Assembly (NCBI GenBank): GCA_031553535.1
Contig: JAVBLM010000003.1
Location: 21,830-85,829, forward strand
Origin: JAIROC01 sp031553535
GTDB lineage: Bacteria > Bacteroidota > Bacteroidia > Bacteroidales > WCHB1-69
Length of the DNA: 64,000 nt
Direction: 5' to 3'
Part shown: one piece after another, positions 8,687 to 17,862 of the stretch
How the letters are laid out: every line of letters begins with the position of its first letter
Numbering within the stretch: the stretch's first letter is position 1
Notes under the pieces: generated by a model
Databases searched by the model: none
Seen by the model: the letters and a program-made list of their open reading frames with translations, nothing else
Told to the model about the DNA's origin: nothing
Position numbers and translations under genes: made by a program

Positions 8687-9406
8687 ATGTCAGTAAAAAT
8701 AAACAACTCATTAAAATATCTATTGCTTAGTCCTGTCTTATTGCTTTCCTGCATTTCACAAAAAGAGATAGTGTATTTACAAGATGCAACTGTAAATGAG
8801 TTAACAAAAATTCAAAATTATCAGGAAATAACTATTCAACCCCAAGACATACTCTCTATCATAGTTTCAAGTAGAACCCCGGAATTAACCTTCCCTTTTA
8901 ATTTATCTACAGCTTCCTATCAAGTAGGAGGGGAAATTCCTCCTTCCATGGGGCAACAGAGGCTCCTGGGTTATTCAGTAAATAAGGATGGAAATATTGA
9001 CTTCCCTACATTTGGAAAAATTCATGTAGAAGGGCTTACAAAAGAAGAACTTTCCAGGTTAATAAAAAATCGACTTATGGAGGAAGATTACATAAACGAT
9101 CCAATTGTAACAGTACAGTTCATAAATTTTAATATATATATAGTCGGAGAAGTTAACAAACCTGGTATCTACGAAATAAACAAAAGCCATATAACGCTTC
9201 TTGAAGCGTTGGCCATGGCAGGTGACCTTACTATTTACGGAAAAAGAAATAATGTTAAGGTAATTCGAGAAAAAAACGGAGAACGTATAATTTACAACCT
9301 TGATTTAAGAACAAAAGAATTATTTAATTCCCCGGCTTATTATCTACAACAAAATGATTACATTTACGTGGAGCCCAGTAAATACAAAGCAAGAAGGCCG
9401 AATTAA
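8687..9406 (+). CDS. wza: Polysaccharide export outer-membrane lipoprotein (Wza/OMA family)
   Basis: 239 residues. The N-terminal hydrophobic segment ends in LLLSC (C22), a lipoprotein signal peptide. The polysaccharide-export domain spans about 47-140 (IQPQDILSIIVSSRTPEL, YSVNKDGNIDFPTFGKIHVEGLT), followed by an SLBB-like domain (YIVGEVNKPGIYEINKSHITLLEALAMAGDLT). Wza-type proteins form the outer-membrane channel for capsule export and work with the Wzc co-polymerase, encoded 59 bases downstream. It is shorter than E. coli Wza (about 380 residues), as is usual for the Bacteroidota form. Confidence 0.9.
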   Translation: MSVKINNSLKYLLLSPVLLLSCISQKEIVYLQDATVNELTKIQNYQEITIQPQDILSIIVSSRTPELTFPFNLSTASYQVGGEIPPSMGQQRLLGYSVNKDGNIDFPTFGKIHVEGLTKEELSRLIKNRLMEEDYINDPIVTVQFINFNIYIVGEVNKPGIYEINKSHITLLEALAMAGDLTIYGKRNNVKVIREKNGERIIYNLDLRTKELFNSPAYYLQQNDYIYVEPSKYKARRPN

Positions 9407-9465
9407 AAATAAATGATAAAGTTCTTTTTAAAACTATTTTTATTCTCTATTTTAATACATATATA

Positions 9466-11781
9466 ATGTCCAACACAAACAATGAAAAAATAGAAAACAA
9501 TGAGATAATTATTACTGATTATTTGAAACTTATTATTAAAAATTGGTATTGGATTATTTTGTCTACAATTGTATGTTGTACTGTTGCAGGTGTATATATT
9601 ATAATAACATCAAAAACATATGAACGTACTGCTCAAATAATGATTAAAGAAGATTCGAAACAAGGTATTAGTGAGTTAGATGAAATGTCTATTTTGAAAG
9701 AAATTAACTTTTTTTCTTCCAAAACGAATATCAACAATGAAGTAGAAATTCTTCGGTCAAACAAAATAATGAAAGAAGTTATTGAAAGACTTCATCTGGA
9801 AAAAAGCTATAAAATACGGTCAGGTTTGAAATATAAGGAATTATATAGCAAATCACCAATAGAAGTAACGTTTCTTGATGCGGAAGAAGGAGAAACATTT
9901 TCATTGATTGTAACACCCTTATCTGAAAAGGAGATAGAACTTACTTCTTTTAAAGTGGAATTTGCCAGATCGTTTGATAAATCAATCAAAGCAAATATTC
10001 TCGATACTATTACTACTCCACTCGGAAGATTAATTGTATCTCCAACCCTATACTACAATAATGACTTTAAAGAAAAGCCAATCCATGTTTCCAAATTAAA
10101 TGCTAAAGATATTACAGAATACTTATGCAAAAACCTTAAGGTCACTAAAAGTAAAGAAAATACAGTTATTAAACTCTCCTTATATGATAATTCTATTCAA
10201 AGAGCGGATGATATATTAAACACTTTAATTTCTGTATATAATGAAGATAATATTACCTATAAAAATCAGGTAGTTACAAGTACTTCAAATTTCATAAATG
10301 AGCGTATAGGAATTATAGAAGAAGAATTAGGTTTGGTAGATAAAGATATCTCACAATATAAGAGTAGTAATATGGTTGCTGATATTAAAGCATCTACTAA
10401 TCTTTTTATAACGGAATCTTCTGTTTATAATAAACAGGTATTTGAACTACAAAATCAATTATCAATATCAAAATTTATAAAAGAATATCTTACTAACCCT
10501 GCAAATAATAATAATTTAATCCCTTCCAATTCGGGAGTTAACGATATTGCTTTAGAAAAGCAAATAAGCGAATATAACTCGTATATGCTCAAAAGAGCTC
10601 GTTTAATCGAAAATGGATCTGAAAAATCGCCTGCGGTCATTGAACTGACCAATGCTCTTATTGCCATGAAACAATCAATAATACGATCTGTCGATAATCT
10701 TATTGTTCTCTTTGAATTACAAATTGCCGGAATAAAAAACAGAGAAATTCAAACGAATCAAAAAATTGCCGGTGTACCGGAAAAAGAAATGGACATTATT
10801 TCGATAGAACGCCGATTAAAGATACAGGAAAATTTATACCTTTATTTACTTCAAAAACGGGAAGAAAACGAGCTTGCCGGGGCAATAACAACCAGTAACT
10901 TTAGAATAGTTAATGTTGCCGGAGGCGACTCAACACCTGTAGAACCTAAAGCATCACTAATTATGTTGTTTGCTTTTCTTATTGGGTTTTTCGCTCCTTG
11001 TACTTTCTTTTTCTTCAAAAGGTCATTTGAAACTACAATAAAGGATTCAAAAGATATAACTAATAATTTGACAATCCCTTTCATTGGATCGATTCCACAA
11101 GTAAATCAGAAAACAAACATTCAAAATGAAACGAAGAAAATCAACAACTATATTATAATTGGAGAGAACAAACAGGATGCTGTTAGTGAAGCCCTTCGAA
11201 TTGCCCGTACCAATATAAGCTTTATGACAACAAAAGAAGATGCGGCAAAAACAATAATGTTAACTTCTTTCAATGAAAATGCCGGTAAAAGCTTTGTTGC
11301 TCTAAATCTTGCAATAAGTTTTGCATTAACGAAAAAAAGAACAATTCTTATTGATTTAGATCTACGAAAAGCAACCTTAAGTTCTTTAGTTAATTCTTCC
11401 AAAGCAGGATTATCCAATTATCTTGATAATAAAATATCTTCATTGGAAGAAATAATCATAAAAGAACCGTTTCAACAAACTAATCTGGATTTTATCCCTG
11501 TAGGAAAAATACCTTCCAATCCTGTTGAATTATTATTAAATGATGAATTCAAAAAACTTATCAGTGAACTTTGTAAAATATATGACCATATAATATTAGA
11601 CACTACAGCTTTTGACGTAGTTGCCGATGCATCTATTATAGACAAAGTATCGGATATGACTATATTTGTTCTTAGAGAAGATTTATCTGACCGCCGAAAA
11701 CTTCCTGAATTAGAGAACGTTTATAAAAACGATAAACTAAACAATATGACTATTTTGCTTAATGGTTCCCATTCTGGTTGA
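9466..11781 (+). CDS. wzc: Capsule co-polymerase / BY-kinase (Wzc-like), tyrosine cluster absent
   Basis: 771 residues. A Wzz-type chain-length domain with a first membrane segment (about residues 26-46) is followed by a long periplasmic coiled region and the GNVR-type segment KEMDIISIERRLKIQENLYLYLLQKREENE. A second membrane segment lies at about 500-520. The C-terminal kinase domain has Walker A ENAGKS (about 602-607), Walker A' ILIDLDLRK (about 627) and Walker B IILDTTAF (about 709). Family members normally end in a run of tyrosines that is autophosphorylated; this one stops at LLNGSHSG with none, and no other frame after the stop restores one. It would control chain length and export with Wza. 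Regulation by tail phosphorylation looks lost or different. Confidence 0.88.
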   Translation: MSNTNNEKIENNEIIITDYLKLIIKNWYWIILSTIVCCTVAGVYIIITSKTYERTAQIMIKEDSKQGISELDEMSILKEINFFSSKTNINNEVEILRSNKIMKEVIERLHLEKSYKIRSGLKYKELYSKSPIEVTFLDAEEGETFSLIVTPLSEKEIELTSFKVEFARSFDKSIKANILDTITTPLGRLIVSPTLYYNNDFKEKPIHVSKLNAKDITEYLCKNLKVTKSKENTVIKLSLYDNSIQRADDILNTLISVYNEDNITYKNQVVTSTSNFINERIGIIEEELGLVDKDISQYKSSNMVADIKASTNLFITESSVYNKQVFELQNQLSISKFIKEYLTNPANNNNLIPSNSGVNDIALEKQISEYNSYMLKRARLIENGSEKSPAVIELTNALIAMKQSIIRSVDNLIVLFELQIAGIKNREIQTNQKIAGVPEKEMDIISIERRLKIQENLYLYLLQKREENELAGAITTSNFRIVNVAGGDSTPVEPKASLIMLFAFLIGFFAPCTFFFFKRSFETTIKDSKDITNNLTIPFIGSIPQVNQKTNIQNETKKINNYIIIGENKQDAVSEALRIARTNISFMTTKEDAAKTIMLTSFNENAGKSFVALNLAISFALTKKRTILIDLDLRKATLSSLVNSSKAGLSNYLDNKISSLEEIIIKEPFQQTNLDFIPVGKIPSNPVELLLNDEFKKLISELCKIYDHIILDTTAFDVVADASIIDKVSDMTIFVLREDLSDRRKLPELENVYKNDKLNNMTILLNGSHSG

Positions 11782-11828
11782 TCATTAAGTATTGTAGCAG
11801 ATAATAATCCTTCTTTTTAAATTTGTTG

Positions 11829-12188
11829 TTATTTCTTGCTTTTATAAGACAAGATATGTATTGTTACACCAACAGCAATCAAAAACAATAAAATGGAAAC
11901 CAATAACTTGGACATAAAAAATGCGGATACACTTATTGATAGCCATAATAAAATAAGCGTAAATATCTTCGCTCTTAATGGAATTACCTTGTTTTCTCTA
12001 TAGTCAATTATAATTCTTCCAAAGTACGGATGTGCAAGAAGCCATGCATACAACCGCGGGGAACCTTTGAAAAAACAAGAAGCGGCCAAAAGCAGAAAAG
12101 GAACCGTGGGCAAGAGAGGAAGAAAGGCCCCCAATGTTCCCAATCCAAGTGCAATACTTCCCAAAATAATCCAAATAGTATTTTTCAT
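11829..12188 (-). CDS. DUF454 (YbaN) family inner-membrane protein
   Basis: 119 residues. The N-terminal helix is followed by the family signature LGTLGAFLPLLPTVPFLLLAASCFFKGSPRLYAWLLAHPYFG, then a polar IIIDYRENKVIPLRAK and two further hydrophobic segments, giving three to four membrane helices. The family is widespread and uncharacterised; E. coli YbaN is a member. It lies convergent to wzc and downstream of ppdK on the same strand, separated from ppdK by a strong hairpin, so it is probably transcribed on its own. Confidence 0.8.
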   Translation of the reverse strand: MKNTIWIILGSIALGLGTLGAFLPLLPTVPFLLLAASCFFKGSPRLYAWLLAHPYFGRIIIDYRENKVIPLRAKIFTLILLWLSISVSAFFMSKLLVSILLFLIAVGVTIHILSYKSKK

Positions 12189-12214
12189 ACAAATTATCTG
12201 CTCTCAAAAATAAC

Positions 12215-12252
12215 AAGAAGCTGTCTAAAAGATATTTTTTAGACAGCTTCTT
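12215..12252 (-). terminator. Hairpin terminator of ppdK
   Basis: A 16-base inverted repeat (AAGAAGCTGTCTAAAA and its complement) surrounds a short loop. It sits about 60 bases after the ppdK stop on the minus strand. The A/T-rich stem base supplies U-rich RNA in either direction, but orientation and position favour ppdK. Confidence 0.65.
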
Positions 12253-12309
12253 CTACTAGTATTTATTTTGTGTCAATAATTAATGGCACTTATCTAGTTA
12301 TACATAAAA

Positions 12310-15030
12310 TTATTTCTTACCCTCTTTGATAGCTGCCTGTGCTGCTGCCAAACGAGCAACCGGTACCCGGAAAGGAGAACAAGAGACATAATTAAATCCG
12401 GTTCTATAGAAAAATTCTACAGAAGAAGGATCTCCTCCATGTTCACCACAAACTCCCACTTTCAATTTAGGATTTGTTTTACGCCCACGTTCCGTACCAA
12501 TTTTAACAAGTTGTCCAACACCTTCTTGATCCAAGGTATTAAACGGATCACTTGGAATAATCTTTTCTTCTATATACGTATTTACAATAGCATTCACATC
12601 ATCCCGTGAAAATCCGAAAGTCATCTGTGTTAAGTCATTTGTTCCAAATGAGAAAAATTGAGCAACCTCCGCAATTTGATCTGCAATTAAAGTAGCGCGT
12701 GGGATTTCAATCATCGTACCGTATAGGTAATTTATCTTAACCCCAAATTTAGCTTCAACTTCTTTCTGTACTTTATCCGCAATTGCTTTCTGATGTTTTA
12801 ATTCAGTTACAGCAATTGTTAATGGAACCATAATTTCCAAAATAGGGTTCTTACCCTTCTTCATTAATTCTGCAGTAGCCTCAAACAATGCACGGAATTG
12901 CATTTCTGTAATTTCAGGGTTTACAATACCTAACCGAACTCCACGAAGTCCCATCATCGGATTTACTTCATGAAGAGCGTCTATGCGTCTTTTTATCTCT
13001 TCATAAGACATTCCTTTTTCTTTTGCCAATTCACGTTGTTTCTCTTCAGTCTGGGGAACGAACTCATGTAAAGGAGGATCCATTAAGCGGAAAGTAAGCG
13101 GTTTCCCATCCATTACATCCAATGTCCCCTTGGCAACTTCACGAACAAATGGTTCCAGTTCATTCAATGCTACAACCCTTTCTTTCGTAGAATCCGCCAG
13201 AATCATATTACGTAATTTCGCTAAAGGTTCTTCACTGTTCTTACCATAAAACATATGTTCGATACGGAACAGTCCGATTCCTTCTGCTCCGAAATTGATC
13301 GCATTTTGTGCATCCTCGGGAGTATCGGCATTGGTACGTACGCCCATAGTCCGGTATTTATCTACAATATTCATGAACTCTTGGAAACGGGGATTTTCGG
13401 TAGCATCAACCATTTTAATTGCTTTATCATACACCCAACCTTTTGTCCCGTTCAAACTTAAAGTATCTCCTTCTTTATATATTTTACCGTCAATTTTAAT
13501 TTCATTGGCAGCAAGATTAATATGAATTGCTTCACACCCTACAATACAACATTTTCCCCATCCACGAGCTACCAAAGCGGCATGGGATGTCATACCTCCA
13601 CGAGCAGTTAAAATACCATCTGCTGCACGCATTCCTTCAACATCTTCCGGATTAGTTTCTTCACGAACCAAAATATTAGCAATATGGTCTTTCCTATATT
13701 CCATTGCTTTTTCACTTGTCAAAGCAATTCTTCCCACAGCACCGCCAGGCCCTGCCGGTAAACCTTTTGCTATTACTGTTTGTTTCTTTTCATCCACTGA
13801 ATCTAAAATCGGATGTAAAAGTTCATCCAATTGATCGGGAGAAAGCCTCATAACAGCTTCTTTATCGGTAATCAATTTTTCATGCATCATATCCAGCGCC
13901 ATCGTCAAAGCAGCAACGCCAGTGCGCTTTCCTACACGACATTGTAACATATAAAGTTTTCCTTCTTGAATAGTAAACTCTATATCAAGCATATCACGAT
14001 AGTTCTTTTCCAAGATCAAACGGATATCATCCAATTCCTTATATGTTGTTGACATCAATTCCTGCATGGAAGGCAAATGTTTATTCTGCTCATTTTTGGT
14101 TGCATCGTTTAATGGACTCGGTGTACGAATACCTGCTACAACATCTTCTCCCTGGGCATTGATCAGCCATTCTCCATAGAATTGATTTTCACCTGTTGCC
14201 GGATTACGGGTAAAGGCCACTCCTGTTGCAGAGCTATCTCCCATATTTCCAAAAACCATTGCCTGAACATTCACTGCCGTTCCCCACTCATCAGGAATAC
14301 CTTCTATACGACGATATGCGATTGCCTTTTTACCATTCCAGCTTTTAAACACTGCTTTTATTCCACCTTCCAGCTGCGCCCTGGCATCATCCGGAAATTC
14401 AGTTCCAAGGGCTTCCTTTACTTTCGCCTTAAAAACATTGGCTAACCCTAATAATTCATCAGCTGTAATATCCGTATCGGATTTATATCCTTTCGAATGT
14501 TTAAATTCGTCCAACATTTCATCCAATAGTTTACGAATTCCTTTTCCTTGTGCAGGTTCCAATCCTTCTGCTTTTTCCATTACCACGTCTGCATACATCA
14601 TGATCAAACGACGATATGAATCATATACAAAACGGGGATTGTTTGTTTTTTTAATCAACCCCGGAATGGTTTTAGAACTCAAACCAATATTTAACACCGT
14701 ATCCATCATACCCGGCATGGAACTACGTGCTCCGGAACGACAAGAAAGCAATAAAGGATTCTCAGCATCATCGTATTTAAGACCCATTACACTTTCAACT
14801 TTTTTCATCGCTTCCCACACTTCAGGCATCAATGAAGAAGGTAGTTGACAGTTATTATCATAATAAGCCGTACAACACTCGGTAGTGATAGTCAGACCGG
14901 CAGGAACAGGTAATCCTAAAAGACACATTTCTGCAAGATTCGCACCTTTTCCTCCCAATAAATTCTTCATGTCAGCTTTACCTTCAGCCGTTTTTCCTCC
15001 AAAGGTATAAACATACTTTACGTTACTCAT
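12310..15030 (-). CDS. ppdK: Pyruvate, phosphate dikinase
   Basis: 906 residues, the usual length. It interconverts pyruvate, ATP and phosphate with PEP, AMP and pyrophosphate in the cytosol. The N-terminal ATP-grasp domain carries GGKGANLAEM, RSGARSSMPGMMDTVLNIG and QAMVFGNMGDSSATGVAFTRNP. The swivelling phosphohistidine domain has GGMTSHAALVARGWGKCCIVG with the catalytic histidine at about residue 483. The C-terminal PEP/pyruvate TIM barrel includes FFSFGTNDLTQMTFGFSRDD and VGVCGEHGGDP with the catalytic cysteine near 860. In Bacteroidales it links glycolysis to PEP carboxykinase and succinate formation. A -7 box lies 42 bases upstream and a hairpin follows the stop. Confidence 0.97.
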   Translation of the reverse strand: MSNVKYVYTFGGKTAEGKADMKNLLGGKGANLAEMCLLGLPVPAGLTITTECCTAYYDNNCQLPSSLMPEVWEAMKKVESVMGLKYDDAENPLLLSCRSGARSSMPGMMDTVLNIGLSSKTIPGLIKKTNNPRFVYDSYRRLIMMYADVVMEKAEGLEPAQGKGIRKLLDEMLDEFKHSKGYKSDTDITADELLGLANVFKAKVKEALGTEFPDDARAQLEGGIKAVFKSWNGKKAIAYRRIEGIPDEWGTAVNVQAMVFGNMGDSSATGVAFTRNPATGENQFYGEWLINAQGEDVVAGIRTPSPLNDATKNEQNKHLPSMQELMSTTYKELDDIRLILEKNYRDMLDIEFTIQEGKLYMLQCRVGKRTGVAALTMALDMMHEKLITDKEAVMRLSPDQLDELLHPILDSVDEKKQTVIAKGLPAGPGGAVGRIALTSEKAMEYRKDHIANILVREETNPEDVEGMRAADGILTARGGMTSHAALVARGWGKCCIVGCEAIHINLAANEIKIDGKIYKEGDTLSLNGTKGWVYDKAIKMVDATENPRFQEFMNIVDKYRTMGVRTNADTPEDAQNAINFGAEGIGLFRIEHMFYGKNSEEPLAKLRNMILADSTKERVVALNELEPFVREVAKGTLDVMDGKPLTFRLMDPPLHEFVPQTEEKQRELAKEKGMSYEEIKRRIDALHEVNPMMGLRGVRLGIVNPEITEMQFRALFEATAELMKKGKNPILEIMVPLTIAVTELKHQKAIADKVQKEVEAKFGVKINYLYGTMIEIPRATLIADQIAEVAQFFSFGTNDLTQMTFGFSRDDVNAIVNTYIEEKIIPSDPFNTLDQEGVGQLVKIGTERGRKTNPKLKVGVCGEHGGDPSSVEFFYRTGFNYVSCSPFRVPVARLAAAQAAIKEGKK

Positions 15031-15072
15031 TTCTTAAAATTATTTTGGTTTTTACTTCTAAAATCAAGGTTA

Positions 15073-15080
15073 CAAAGTTA
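15073..15080 (-). promoter_or_regulatory. -7 box (TAACTTTG, minus strand) of ppdK
   Basis: The plus strand reads CAAAGTTA, the reverse complement of TAACTTTG, matching TAnnTTTG; it lies 42 bases before the ppdK start. Confidence 0.5.
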
Positions 15081-15209
15081 CAAAAAAATAGATAGTAAAT
15101 AAGTAGTTCTCAAAAGAAAGAATGCAACAAGAAGAAAAAGTAATAATTAACAGTTAATAATTAATCTGCGAAGTTCTGCAACGCCAGCGGGAACTGTAAT
15201 TGTTTTTAC

Positions 15210-15260
15210 AATGAACTTGTCAAAAGTTAATTTCCTATATCAACTTTTGACAAGTTCATT
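15210..15260 (-). terminator. Perfect 19-bp inverted repeat directly after mutA
   Basis: Two 19-base arms (15210-15228 and 15242-15260, containing GAACTTGTCAAAAGTT) around a 13-base loop begin one base past the mutA stop on the minus strand. Its position suggests a terminator. However, the arms are the same sequence that borders the MITE-like repeats at 8.4 and 50.0 kb, so it may be a solo palindromic repeat used as a terminator. The rest of the 15031-15261 gap shows only the ppdK promoter. Confidence 0.6.
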
Positions 15261-15261
15261 A

Positions 15262-17136
15262 TTATTTAGATGAGATACCTAACAATATATTATAACGCTC
15301 CAATGTTTCCAATAAATTCAACTTTACATGGATAAAATCATCTACTCCAGCCTCCTTCAAAGCATCTATGCTATCAACCGGATTGCCGGCAACAATACAT
15401 TTGATCTCTTTTAAGTGCTGTTTTATTCCTTGTGCTATAGCAGGGACCAATGTAGCATATTCTTCATCCGAACTACAGATAGCCACAACATCTGACTTTG
15501 CCAAGACAGCTGCTTGAACACCCTCCTGTTCCGTTGAGAATGCCTGGCCGTCTATAATTTCGTATCCGGCACAGCCGAAAAAGTTTGTGATAAATCCTGC
15601 CCTTGCCTGACGCATTGCAACATTACCAATTTTTAATAAGAATACTTTGGGTCTTCTTCCGTTCTTCTTCGTCCACTTTTCCGTATTTAAACGTAAGCGT
15701 TCAAAAGGCATTGCTCCGCGATAAGGTTGAAGCCCTTCGTATGTTTTTTCCCGTAAATCCGTATCTACTTTATCCAACATCACTTCATTAATGTTCGGAT
15801 ATTGGTTTGTCCCGACAAATACCATTCTACGCGTTGCGATATCCATGTCCCGTTTCCGGCAGGTTGCAACAATCGCTTCTTTCACTTTCCTTTCCAAGGA
15901 AACACGAATCATTCCTCCTTGTTTTTCCACTTCATTGAATAGCAACCATGCCTGTTCGGCGATAGAGTCAGTCAGATTCTCAATGTAATACGATCCGGAA
16001 GCAGGGTCAACAATCTTCCCAAAATAAGATTCTTCCTTTAACAAGATTTGCGTATTACGGGCAATACGGCGGGAAAAATCATCCGATTCTTTATACGTAG
16101 TATCAAAAGCTTCCAGATCAATCCCATCTGCGCCGCCAATAGCCGCTGACATCCCTTCGGTAGTAACCCGGAGCATATTTACATAGGGATCGAAAATCGT
16201 CTTATTCCATAAGGACGACTTCGAGAATACATTCATTTTCACCATATCCTTTTGGGAAGGATTATATTGATTTGCTATCGCAGCCCATAGCAAACGTGCT
16301 GCTCTTAGCTTAGCAATCTCCATGAAATAGTCGGAACTGATAGCAAACTCAAACCCTATTTTGGGTAAAAATTCGTCTATTGTTATTCCATTATCGGTAG
16401 CAAATGAGACATATTCATTGGCAGAAGCTAACGAATATCCCAACTCCTGCCGTATAGTAGCACCGCAATTATGTAATAACCATCCGTTAACAGTTATATA
16501 TTGAAAGTTAGGACAAACTTTTCCGATACTATTTTGCAGTTGTATAATTTCTTCGAAATCCTCTTTTTGAGTCTTCCAAAATTTATTATGCAGCAATAAA
16601 TAACTAACCGGGTCAAAAGAAAAAGCTCCCCGAATATGCTTCTTATCAAACGTAGTTGTATCTAAAAACTGAACAAATAATTTAGCCAATTCCACATAAG
16701 ATACGGCATTGCTGAAATGCACGAAAACTTTAGAGAGGTCAATATCTTTTAATAATACCGAGATGGCTTTTATGTCCCGTATTGCGGAGGCATTGAAAAC
16801 AATGGCATTTGCTCCTTTTTTCAGACTGTCAATCGCAATTGTATTTGCTTTTTGAGGATCTTTTTCCGTAATATTTTGAACAATCTTCCAATTATTGCCG
16901 GCTATTTCACCCCCTCTTATAAAAGGATATTCTCCCGGAATCGATTCCGTAAGATAGCCAAGATCTTTTGTGTTTTCCGAACGATAATAGGGATTTACAA
17001 CAAAATTTTCATCTGTCTTCCACTTTAATTTCTTATCATAATCAGCTCCTTTTAGATCTATTCTTATTACTTCTTCCCATTGGGAAGTACTTACCGGTGG
17101 AAATTCCGAGAATAATTTTTCATCCTTATTGCTCAT
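15262..17136 (-). CDS. mutA: Methylmalonyl-CoA mutase small subunit
   Basis: 624 residues. The N-terminal TIM-barrel part begins LFSEFPPVSTSQWEEVIRIDLKGADYDKKLKWKTDENF and includes EGMSAAIGGADGI and SGSYYIENLTDSIAEQAW. The C-terminal flavodoxin-like domain (VFLLKIGNVAMRQARAGFITNFFGCAGYEIIDGQAF) lacks the DxHxxG cobalamin ligand, which identifies the non-catalytic small (beta) subunit. With MutB it converts succinyl-CoA to methylmalonyl-CoA on the path to propionate. mutB usually follows directly; here a hairpin and then ppdK follow, so the catalytic partner must be encoded elsewhere. Confidence 0.93.
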   Translation of the reverse strand: MSNKDEKLFSEFPPVSTSQWEEVIRIDLKGADYDKKLKWKTDENFVVNPYYRSENTKDLGYLTESIPGEYPFIRGGEIAGNNWKIVQNITEKDPQKANTIAIDSLKKGANAIVFNASAIRDIKAISVLLKDIDLSKVFVHFSNAVSYVELAKLFVQFLDTTTFDKKHIRGAFSFDPVSYLLLHNKFWKTQKEDFEEIIQLQNSIGKVCPNFQYITVNGWLLHNCGATIRQELGYSLASANEYVSFATDNGITIDEFLPKIGFEFAISSDYFMEIAKLRAARLLWAAIANQYNPSQKDMVKMNVFSKSSLWNKTIFDPYVNMLRVTTEGMSAAIGGADGIDLEAFDTTYKESDDFSRRIARNTQILLKEESYFGKIVDPASGSYYIENLTDSIAEQAWLLFNEVEKQGGMIRVSLERKVKEAIVATCRKRDMDIATRRMVFVGTNQYPNINEVMLDKVDTDLREKTYEGLQPYRGAMPFERLRLNTEKWTKKNGRRPKVFLLKIGNVAMRQARAGFITNFFGCAGYEIIDGQAFSTEQEGVQAAVLAKSDVVAICSSDEEYATLVPAIAQGIKQHLKEIKCIVAGNPVDSIDALKEAGVDDFIHVKLNLLETLERYNILLGISSK

Positions 17137-17193
17137 AACAATTGCTTTCTGATTAAAATCGATTATCTATACCTTAACTTATTTAATAATTTG

Positions 17194-17201
17194 CAAAGTT
17201 A
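17194..17201 (-). promoter_or_regulatory. -7 box (TAACTTTG, minus strand) of mutA
   Basis: The plus strand reads CAAAGTTA; on the minus strand this is TAACTTTG, 57 bases upstream of the mutA start, identical to the ppdK box. Confidence 0.5.
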
Positions 17202-17334
17202 GGAAAAAAACAGGTACAACCGATTTTTGCCATCAAAATAACCTGATTATCCATAGTTACTTATGGAAATCAGGCAAGTTAAATGAAATTACGGGAAGTT
17301 AATAGTTATAGAAGTTAGACAAAGCTACACAAAT

Positions 17335-17431
17335 TATGAGAAGCTATGGGAATAATGATATATTAACTTTGTTGAGCTCGCAAACTCGGTTCAAGAAAAA
17401 ATCTGCGGAACTGTTAGCTCAGCGAAGCCAA
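17335..17431 (+). repeat. Direct repeat left of rarA, interrupted by a TTAACTTTGTTGA unit
   Basis: Shares ATGAGAAGCTATGGGAATAA and, after an interruption, TCTGCGGAAC(T/C)GTTAGCTC with a second copy at 19163-19232 on the other side of rarA. Bases 17363-17391 carry an extra unit (TTAACTTTGTTGAGCTCGCA and following bases) absent from the right copy. The same unit occurs at 49128-49156 and inverted at 49322-49350. Confidence 0.7.
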
Positions 17432-17592
17432 GCCCATAACAACTAACCACTAACAGTTAACCACTATTTCCGGCAACTTCCTGTAACTTGTATAACTTCT
17501 GTTATTTATAAGAAATTAATTGTTTTAAATTTATATTATCCTAAGAGGAAAGAAAAACGTCAACACCCCGGCGAAAATATTTCCTTGGCCTG
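17432..17592. other. Intergenic stretch with no recognisable gene
   Basis: Part of the 726-base gap between divergent mutA and rarA. AT-rich and short-repeat-rich (TAACCACTAACAGTTAACCAC). No coding signal seen. A repeat lies to its left and the 22-bp hairpin array to its right. Confidence 0.5.
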
Positions 17593-17702
17593 CTTTGACA
17601 TGAAATCAGGCGTGTCCTGAGTTGGGAACAGGTGTGTCCTGAGGTCAGGACAAGCTTGTTCTGAAGCGAGGACAGGCTTGTTCCGGGGTGAAATCAAGCG
17701 TG
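17593..17702 (+). repeat. 22-bp tandem hairpin array (array A), five units
   Basis: Five 22-base units (17593, 17615, 17637, 17659, 17681), each ending in a form of (A/C)AGG(C/T)(G/T)TG and containing a short inverted repeat. The clearest is TGTCCTGA-GG-TCAGGACA at 17635-17652, a perfect 18-base palindrome. AAATCA-AGCG-TGATTT at 17691-17706 is another. There are no unique spacers, so it is not a CRISPR. It lies between the divergent genes mutA and rarA. Confidence 0.75.
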
Positions 17703-17833
17703 ATTTAAAATAAAAGCACGGCTGGTTTGTTTTTTCTTCATTTTTCATTGACTTTTCGCCTCTGCTTTTTCTTCAATAAGGCAATTCTTCCCGGTTGTAG
17801 AAGAAAAAAAGATTCCCCCTGCGAAAAAAAGAT

Positions 17834-17841
17834 TATTTTTG
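17834..17841 (+). promoter_or_regulatory. -7 box (TATTTTTG) of rarA
   Basis: Matches TAnnTTTG, 21 bases before the rarA ATG. Confidence 0.5.
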
Positions 17842-17862
17842 TAAAAAATAAAAATATAATTC

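Noticed and set aside
12030..12242. 70-residue frame antisense to the DUF454 gene
   Set aside because: Shadow frame; the DUF454 signature on the other strand is clear.
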